Below, in pieces: positions 56,844 to 64,000 of a stretch of DNA of 64,000 nucleotides (position 1 is its first letter; each line of letters starts with the position of its first letter). The DNA is from Symsagittifera roscoffensis (taxonomy: Eukaryota > Xenacoelomorpha > Acoela > Convolutidae): contig NC_087069.1 in the NCBI RefSeq assembly GCF_963678635.1, positions 41,625,883-41,689,882 on the forward strand, given 5' to 3'. The position numbers and the translations under genes were made by a program. Under the pieces are notes generated by a model. It was not told the DNA's origin. It saw only the letters and a program-made list of their open reading frames with translations, and did no database searches.

Positions 56844-57253
56844 TGAGTTATAACTGATGTGGTTAACTCATAGAGTAATTTCGGATAGGGTACACCGTCT
56901 GCTCGTCACGCTTTCTTATTTTCGACCGGATAGATTCGTGCAACTTCTTAGTCTAATACCGATCCTAATCTTACTCTTATATCTACTAGTCTCAGGGTGT
57001 TTAACTAGTCTCTGCTAGGCTCAATAGATCTAGAGTATACTGACTTATTGCGGCAGCTGAAGTTCTCTTGGAGAGGCAACTAATTTCTAAGTTAAATTCA
57101 AATCTCTCTGGTGCTGAAATTACAAGTAATTTCAGCACTTACAAATAAGTGAGTTGTTAGTTGGATGGATTATGATTGGTTAATATTAAATATTTTACAG
57201 TGGTAGAATATCTAATTTATCCAATAATAAAATGTAGTTTAGATCAGGTTCCA
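56844..57253 (-). repeat. 5' LTR of element 2
   Basis: The 410 bp partner of the left LTR, from TGAGTTATAACTG to GATCAGGTTCCA. Roughly a dozen differences separate them, several clustered at the right end. In the element's orientation this LTR holds the promoter; no TATA box is assigned. Confidence 0.92.
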
Positions 57254-57756
57254 AAAAGAAAAAAATATGTTACCAGGGAAAGCCTTGACATTTCTGATTG
57301 CCATAATAGAACGCAGGTGCAGGATTTAATAGATAAATTGAGGTCGAACTTCTCATTTTTTTTGGGCTGAAGCAATGAGGGTCCAGGTTGAAGAATACTT
57401 TCTAATCACCCAGTTTAGTCGTACAAAAATCTTCTATACTACAATTTCTAAAATTTGCTGTTAAATTGTATGCAGGAATGAAATCTTTGAAAAACTTTAC
57501 TTCCGTTGTTCATTAGAAAAATTTTAATTCCGCTCATTCCGGTGTGGTTTTTTGTTTTTTAATGCTTTTCTCAACATTGACAACTAAGCTGTCGATAAAA
57601 AGGAAAACGTTAGAAAACTCAAGAGCCGCTAAACCTCAGGTTTTTTTTTCTGAAAAATCCATTTAAACAACAAAGTTAACTTCAAAATGTCCAGGTTTTT
57701 GCTTAGTAACTATCTAAATGTTTTTTCTAGCCCTTTGCACAGTTTCACAACCCTTT
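57254..57756 (+). other. Right flank of element 2, possible host exon half
   Basis: The sequence after AAAA is open to a TGA at 57,367 in the frame KRKKYVTRESLDISD...LIDKLRSNFSF and continues the frame on the far side of the element. After 57,370 no gene is seen. Confidence 0.35.
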
Positions 57757-58440
57757 TATGTCCGGGGTGGCTCACTCATAGAAAAACTCAGATGAGATAC
57801 ACCGTCTGTTCGCCATGCTATATTATTTTCGCCCGGTAGATTCGTGCAACTTCTTAGTCTACTACCGATCTTAATCTTACTTTTATATTTTCTAGTCTCA
57901 TTATGCCTTATTGGCTGATTCCAATTATAGAGTCTTACTGGTTTGCGGATGTATGAATTTTTTATTCTGCATGTAACCTTTATAGATGATGCTGTTGTGG
58001 ATTTTGATTGGAAAAAACATTTTGGGTCGTTTGTTGGTTTGCTTTTTCGTTGATTAAATGTCGAAATTTTTGAAACTCTTGTTTTGTACTTGTGTCTGGT
58101 TCAAAAACTGCGTTTCGTGTTTGGGAGAATTTATGATTAATAATTGGTTTTTGTTTTAAGATTTTTAACGTCTTTCTTGTCAGTTTTATTTTCGAGGTGA
58201 TGTATCCGATTTTTTATGTGGTCAAGTTACAAGATCGTATTTCGTGTTCAATTAAACATTTGTGGAGTACTTTTGTATATTTGTTTCTTTTGTTTATTTG
58301 TTACTTTCTTTTGATATAAGAGTTATAATGATGGTTACAAAATCCAGGGGCGAGGTGTTATATTTTCTAAACTGTTAGTTCTTACAACCTAAGAGGTTAA
58401 CCTAAGCTTGGGGCATGGGTTGTCGAGTGTAGACGGAGTA

Positions 58441-58453
58441 GAGAGAGAGAGAG

Positions 58454-58497
<44 letters not shown>
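58441..58497. repeat. GA microsatellite
   Basis: A (GA)n run with a GATAGATAGA interruption lies inside the leader of element 3. Confidence 0.95.
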
Positions 58498-59432
58498 AGA
58501 GAGTATAATAACTCATTAGAATGATTTTTACTTTCTCGCTGATAAATTTTTTTTAAAAAAAACTTACTTAATCTTTTTTAAAGGTTTTGATAATTGATCG
58601 ACGGTTTTGAGAATAGTGAATCAATCCACAAGGTTGAGGTATAATTAGAACACAAATAGATCGTTAGATACTATTTTAAACCTTACTTACTTTAGATATG
58701 TGTAAGCCTGAGTCAATTAAGAAGAGGGGCTCAAGTAACGGATGAGTAACAGACGTTTTTCAACGTTTATCTTATTTAAAATTGTTAGGTATTCAAAAAA
58801 TTTGTTTTAGTCTGATCATTGATATGGATTCGTGAGTGAATCGACGTTTGAGGTCGTCAGAAACTTTTAGTAAGAGGTGGGGAGAATAAAACTGTTCTAA
58901 TTGGTCCAAAGAAAGTCTTGATGATCAACAATTTTCAAATAAATGAAAATTTAGAAATGATTTAAAAATTAAAGATCCATGGATAGCCTTAATGATCTGG
59001 TTAAGAGAAAACTTAGGTTGTTACAAAACAAGGATAGGCCTTGACAATTTTTAAAACTGAGAATTAGGTTTTGAGCAAGAATACAAACTTAAGAAAGGGT
59101 CAATATACATCATTGAGAGGTGTATGACTTGAAAATGAATCTTACTGCTCCAAGTAAACAATTCCATTTTAGTGAAAAAAATATACTGCATTGATTATCT
59201 TGAAGAGAAGTAGGAATTCCAGTCTGCTTTTTTGTTTCATGATGAGGAGGCTCGGTCCGTTATTTGGGTTTTGACCTGGGGTAAGCTTGAATACTCTGTA
59301 GTATTGATTAGATTTTTTGAGAAAGGCGGTGAATTTCAAATTTTTCTAACATTTTTGTGTTTTGCGTTTGGATTTTAGGTCTTTTGTCCTTTTTGAACTT
59401 GCGCAGTGTAAGTTTGTTGAGGTCTTTGTTCG

Positions 59433-59450
59433 TGATTTTTGGTCGCAACA
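59433..59450 (-). other. Primer binding site of element 3
   Basis: TTTTTGGTCGCAACA followed by GA and the LTR corresponds to the element 2 site TATGGTCGCACCA with one change in the CCA-equivalent (ACA). Confidence 0.6.
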
Positions 59451-59452
59451 GA

Positions 59453-59852
59453 TAAATTCATGTCCGGGATGGCTCACTGATGAAGTAATTTCAGGCAAGG
59501 TACCCCGTCTTTTGTCACGCTATCTTATTTTCAGCCGGATCGATTCGTACAACTTTTAATTTAATACCGATATTGATCTTATCTTACTCTTTTATTTCCT
59601 AGTCTCGACTGATCTACTTGTATTTGCGGGGTAGGATATTATCGAGAACTGTTCTAGACACCGCAACTATTTGCTAAGCATATTTATTCTGATCTGTTCT
59701 AAGTTTAGTTTCAGCCTTAGGTAAAATTTCACCCTTCTAAAATTTTTGTAAGCGATAGTTATGGATCATGATTGGTTAGTTAGAAATAGTTTATAGAGAT
59801 AGTTTTATCAAAAGTAAAATCGGATAAAAATACTAGTTTTAAACTGGTTTAA
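59453..59852 (-). repeat. LTR flanked by both a leader and a 3' internal end
   Basis: About 400 bp from TAAATTCATGTCC to ACTGGTTTAA, aligning through its length with the element 2 LTR (GAAGTAATTTCAGG, CACGCTATCTTATTTTC, GATTCGT). On its left are leader and primer site; on its right CCCATCAAGGTTTTAGAGAG corresponds to the sequence inside the 3' LTR of element 2. The single LTR thus serves two element remnants. Confidence 0.65.
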
Positions 59853-60190
59853 CCCATCAAGGTTTTAGAGAGTTTTTAAGTTGAATGTTTTTGCTGTGAA
59901 GGATGGGCGGAGAAATTTCTTTGTTCTTGAGTAGGTTCTTTCGAAACTTTTGTTGTGTGATTGAAGAGAAAGAAAAACTTGCTCGTGTTGTGGAGAAGTT
60001 GCCTCCGTGGAGAGAAGGGGTTCAATTTGTCGTTATTCAGAATTGGGTCTCGTTTATGTGGATTGTGTCTAGTGCTCATTTCAGGATTTCAGATTTATGC
60101 AATAATGTATTGATTTTGTTAAGTTAGAGCGAGACTACGTGCATTCTCAATTATTCATCGAATAGCGAGATTGGGTTTGACTTGAGCTAG
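59853..60190 (-). mobile_element. 3' internal remnant next to the shared LTR
   Basis: The start resembles 37,743-37,800 of element 2 (TTTTA, GAGAGTTTTT, GAAGGATGG). Beyond about 59,920 similarity is weak. Frames at 59,876-60,127 are not supported as genes. Confidence 0.45.
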
Positions 60191-60214
60191 TCTTGTAAGT
60201 AATTCTCAGGGGTT

Positions 60215-60430
60215 TGAACTCCCAACGTCCCCCTTTGTTTTTTTTGAGATATCCATTTTTAACTGACGCGTCAGTCAAAAATGGACGTTGTTTCTAAAGT
60301 CTCCCAATTAGATGCTTGTTTTGAGGGGAAACTCAGAAAGTCGATCTGTTCGACTGAAAAAAAGGCCTGTAACTTTCAGGCCACCTTTTGAAATTCCGCT
60401 CCCTTCCTCACAAAACCAGCACCTGCAACT
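60215..60430 (+). mobile_element. Dispersed GGCGCC-family relic
   Basis: GAGATATCCATTTTTAACTG and the surrounding layout (CAACGTCCCCCTTTG, AAGTCTCCCAATTAG) resemble the 14 kb copy, but the GGCGCC palindrome is lost. A perfect inverted repeat, CCATTTTTAACTGACGCGTC against GACGCGTCAGTCAAAAATGG, lies at 60,253-60,286. Confidence 0.45.
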
Positions 60431-61775
60431 TGATTTTGGTACCTAGTAGCAAACTACCGCCCTCTTCTGCTACAAAATGAAATAATTAGTTAGAAAAAGC
60501 TCAGTTTTTACCTTGTTAATTGTTTCCTTTGTATACCCCAAATGGAATGATTCATTTTAACAAACTTACCTGTTGCAATTTTTGCAACTTTTGATGCGTA
60601 CAAAAATTTTTTGAAGCAAAAACAGTTGTGTTTTACAATACAAAAGTTATTTTGATGCAAGATGGTGTGTTATTTTTTGAACAGAAAATATTAAGTTGTT
60701 GAAATTATTGGTATAGTTAACAAACAAATTATAATACTCAAAAACTTGGAAGCTAGAAATCCTAGCAAAGTTTATTTCATACGTTATCAATTAGTGAAGT
60801 ATCGAAAAACTCAGCAGTTTAGTTTCAAACACGGTCCACCTTGATATGCAAAGAAAACTTTCAAAAAGGTTGATAGCGTTTCGATTGTTTCAACAAAGCG
60901 TTTTCCCAAAATCTCTATTTCAGCAAAATAGCTTGAAAAAAGATTTAGGAATTTTTGAATTCAAATACAATCTACTGAGTGGAATAAATTGATCATTACG
61001 CCGGAAAATTATAAAATGCGACATTTTTGGAACGAGAAAAAGATTACAATTAAAGTCAATTTTTGTTCATTTAATACCTTAATCTTGCCCAAGAGCGTAA
61101 AAATCGTTTATTGTGCTAACTTTTTAAAAGTTTTTTTTTCTGGCTCCAGTTGTCTAGAAATTGAAGAAATTTTTTTCTGTTACGTGGCACAAAAAATTTG
61201 TTCTTTTTTTCACTGAACTTTATTTTTACCGGGTAAAATTTACCCATACAAAATCGCAGCATTCGCAACTAACTTTTCCTTTGCCTTCAGTTCTGTTTTT
61301 CTGCTTGTGACTTTCTCGGGCAGTCTCGTTCTAATGTGACTTACGCAGCGTTTAGGAGAGAGACCAGGGACTATCAAAAAACGAGCTGAAAACAAAAATA
61401 CAGACAAAACTGAAATCCCATTTGGTTACTTTATTTGTGATTTTTGAGGGAAATCCCAAAAAATTCATCAAATTTTTATTCACTATAATTTTGAAATGTC
61501 TTTGAGTGAAGCTTTTTGAGTTTTGAGTACCTACTTAATTTTTCTTAAAATCCACAATTTTTTTGATTTCACGCAACTGCTTCGTCAGAGTTTAAAAAAA
61601 TTATTAAAAAGATCAACAACATAAAATATTTTCTGTCTAGCTAAATTATCAGGTAACTCAATCAAAAATTGGCTCGAAATGGATATTGTTTTTTTCAAGA
61701 AGCACGGTCATAAACATTCCAAGAGCTAACCGCAATAGAAGGAATTTTGAAAAACTTTTGAGTTTTTCATGAATG
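60431..61775. other. Unassigned sequence in the 3.1 kb duplication
   Basis: AT-rich sequence without a supported gene. It recurs with scattered changes at about 62,890-64,000. The frame 60,989-61,216 is not preserved in the second copy (the corresponding stretch has indels), which argues against coding. Confidence 0.5.
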
Positions 61776-64000
61776 ACAATCCACAAGGTTGAGGTATAAT
61801 TAGAACACAAGTAGATCGTTAGATACTATTTTAAACCTTACTTACTTAGGCCTGAGTCAATTAGGAAGAGGGGCTCAAGTAAAGGATGAGTACCAGAAGT
61901 TTTTCAACGTTTATCTTCTTTAAAATTGTTAGGTATTCAAAAAATTTGTTTTAGTCTGATCGTTGATATCGGTTGGAGAGTGAATCGACGTTTGAGGTCG
62001 TCAGAAACTTTTAGTAAGAGGTGGGGAGAATAAAACTGTTCTAATTGGTCCAAAGAAAGTCTTGATGATCAACAATTTTCAAATAAATGAAAATTTAGAA
62101 TTGATTCAAAAATTAAAGATCCATGGATAGCCTTAATGATCTGGTTAAGAGAAAACTTAGGTTGTTACAAAACAAGGATAGGCCTTGACAATTTTTAAAA
62201 CTGAGAATTAGGTTTTGAGCAAGAATACAAATTTAAGAAAGGGTCAATATACATCATTGAGAGGTGTATGACTTGAAAATGAATCTTAGTGCTCCAAGTA
62301 AATAATTCCATTTAGTGAAAAAAATATACTGCATTGATTATCTTGAAGAGAAGTAGTAGATCCAGTCTGCTTTTTTGTTTCACGATGAGGAGGCTCGGTC
62401 CGTTATTTGGGTTTTGACCTGGGGTAAGCTTGAATACTCTGTAGTATTGATTAGATTTTTTGAGAAAGGCGGTGAATTTCAAAACTTTCTAACATTTTTG
62501 TGTTTTGCGTTTGGATTTTAGGTCTTTTGTCCTTTTTGAACTTGCGCAGTGTAAGTTTGTTGAGGTCTTTGTTCGTAATTTTTGGTCGCAACAGATAAAT
62601 TCATGTCCGGGATGGCTCACTCATGAAGTAATTTCAGGCAAGGTACCCCGTCTTTTGTCACGCTATCTTATTTTCAGCCGGATCGATTCGTACAACTTTT
62701 AATTTAATACCGATATTGATCTTATCTTACTCTTTTATTTCCTAGTCTCGACTGATCTACTTGTATTTGCGGGGTAGGATATTATCGAGAACTGTTCTAG
62801 ACACCGCAACTATTTGCTAAGCATATTTATTCTGATCTGTTCTAAGTTTAGTTTCAGCCTTAGGTAAAATTTCACCCTTCTAAAATTCAGAAACTCAGAA
62901 AGTCGATTTGTTCGACTGAAAAAAAAGGCCTAAAACTTTTAGGTCACCTTTTGAAATTCCGCTCCTTTCCTCACAAAACCAGCACCTGCAACCTGATTTT
63001 GGTACCAGGTAGCAAACCACCGCCCTCTTCTGCTACAAAAAGAAATGAATAGTTAGAAAAAGCTTAGTTTATACCTTGTTTATTGTTTCCTTTGTATATC
63101 CCAAATGGAATGATTCATTTTAACAAACTTACCTGTTGCAATTTTTGCAACTTTTGATGCGTATAAAAACTTTTTGAAGCAAAAACAGTTGTGTTTTATA
63201 ATACAAAAGGTATTTTGATGCAAGATGGTGTGTTATTTTTTTTGAACAGAAGATATTAAGTTGTTGAAATTATTGGTATAGTTAACAAACAAATTATAAT
63301 ACTCAAAAACTTGGAAGCTAGAAATCCTAGTAAAGTTTATTGCATACGTTATCAATTAGTGAAGTATCGAAAAACTCAGCAGTTTAGTTTCAAACACGGT
63401 CCACCTTGATATGCAAAAAAAAACTTTCAAAAAGGTCGATAGCGTTTCGATTGTTTCAACAAAGCGTTTTCCCAAAATCTCTAATTTAGCAAAATAGCTT
63501 GAAAAAAGATTTAGGAATTTTAAATTCAAATACAATCTACTGAGTGAAATAAACTGATCATTACGCCGGAAAATTAAAAAATGCGACATTTTTGGAACGA
63601 GAAAAAGATTACAATTAAAGTCATTTTTTTTCATTTATTACCTTAATCTTGCCCAAGAGCGTAAAAATCGTTAATTGTGCTAAATTTTCAAATGTTTTTT
63701 TCTGGCTCCAGTTGTCTAGAAATTGAAGAATTTTTTTTCTGTTACGTGGCTCACAAAATTTGTTTTTTTTCCAATGAACTTAATTTCTAATTTCTCCTTT
63801 GCTTTCAGTTCTGTTTTTCTACTTGTGACTTTCTCGGGCAGTCTCGTTTTAATGTGACTTACGCAGCGTTTAGGAGAGAGACCAGGGACTATCAAAAAAC
63901 GAGCTCAAAACAAAAATACAGACAAAACTGAAATCCCATTTGGTTACTTTATCTGTGATTTTTGAGGAAAATCCCAAAAAATTCATCAAATTTTTATTCA
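61776..64000. repeat. 3.16 kb tandem duplication, unit 2 (runs off the window)
   Basis: Begins with the leader (AATCCACAAGGTTGAGG), repeats the primer site and the first 290 bp of the LTR (62,596-62,885), then passes at TTCTAAAATTCAG directly to the sequence corresponding to 60,331 onward. The unit continues beyond 64,000. Confidence 0.9.

Larger units (their letters stand above)
37333..57253 (-). mobile_element. Giant env-bearing LTR retroelement (element 2)
   Basis: A 19,921 bp element is bounded by 410 bp LTRs that are about 97% identical by eye, with an AAAA target duplication and a primer binding site next to the right LTR, so it is transcribed leftwards. In that direction it carries a 1.2 kb leader, gag, protease, integrase, a membrane/proline-rich module, an envelope-like glycoprotein and further 3' frames. 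Integrase type and the GPY/F motif place it in Ty3/gypsy. The RT/RNase H region is missing and most frames are broken, so it cannot be autonomous. About 8 kb lies between integrase and the 3' LTR, far more than a usual env gene. Confidence 0.92.
57757..59852 (-). mobile_element. Defective relative of element 2 (element 3)
   Basis: It has a truncated left LTR (about 57,757-57,905: TACACCGTCTGTTCGCC, GTGCAACTTCTTAGTCTA), joined directly to a leader that begins like the region just before gag in element 2 (TTGGCTGATTCCAATTATA), and a fuller right LTR at 59,453-59,852. No coding sequence remains. The order LTR-leader-primer site-LTR with the same orientation shows an internal deletion of all genes. 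Confidence 0.75.
58620..61775. repeat. 3.16 kb tandem duplication, unit 1
   Basis: Matches 61,776-64,000 in order, with an offset of 3,155 at the left end and 3,143 at the primer site. It comprises the element 3 leader, most of the LTR, and the following unassigned sequence. The second unit lacks 59,748-60,330. Confidence 0.9.

Noticed and set aside
59362..59559. 65-codon + strand frame repeated at 62,505
   Set aside because: It covers the primer site and LTR start of the element 3 remnant; its repetition is due to the 3.16 kb duplication.

Overview
The window looks like a piece of an AT-rich (about one third G+C by eye), repeat-dense invertebrate nuclear genome. Genes are split by introns with T-rich tracts before AG acceptors, there is no bacterial operon structure, and most of the sequence is satellite DNA and LTR retrotransposons. 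A nematode or another small invertebrate would fit, but the sequence alone does not settle the phylum. I found no rRNA, tRNA or CRISPR.

Layout. 1-10,640 is a satellite array built from about 103 and 106 bp monomers arranged as a 209 bp dimer. It has higher-order structure and decays toward its right edge. 10,650-12,715 holds two diverged copies of a 0.8 kb repeat with a satellite relic between them. 13,020-14,900 may hold a small two-exon gene for a secreted cysteine-rich protein. 14,900-20,380 is gene-poor and carries several dispersed repeats. 20,380-27,213 is a decayed Ty3/gypsy retrotransposon on the + strand, with LTRs, a CCGTT target duplication and gag-protease-RT-RNase H-integrase remnants.

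The clearest host gene is a phospholipid scramblase on the + strand, with recognisable exons from 28,262 to 34,284. Exon junction phases and residue-by-residue family resemblance support the model, although the 5' exon(s) and one internal junction are unresolved. Its two last exons lie in a 2,219 bp segment that occurs twice in tandem with no difference that I could see (32,823-35,041 and 35,042-37,260).

From 37,333 to 57,253 lies a very large (19.9 kb) minus-strand Ty3/gypsy-type element with 410 bp LTRs, a primer binding site, a long gag, protease, integrase, an envelope-like glycoprotein region and several extra reading frames of unknown function. It has lost the reverse transcriptase/RNase H region, has stops and frameshifts in most genes, and its gag region has been tandemly duplicated twice. 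It seems to have inserted into an open reading frame that may have been a host exon.

57,757-64,000 holds a defective relative of that element, in which one LTR appears to be shared by two element remnants. Part of this relative is repeated in a 3.1 kb tandem duplication that continues past the window end. Overall, this is one identifiable conserved gene embedded in satellite and retroelement sequence that is still being rearranged by tandem duplication.
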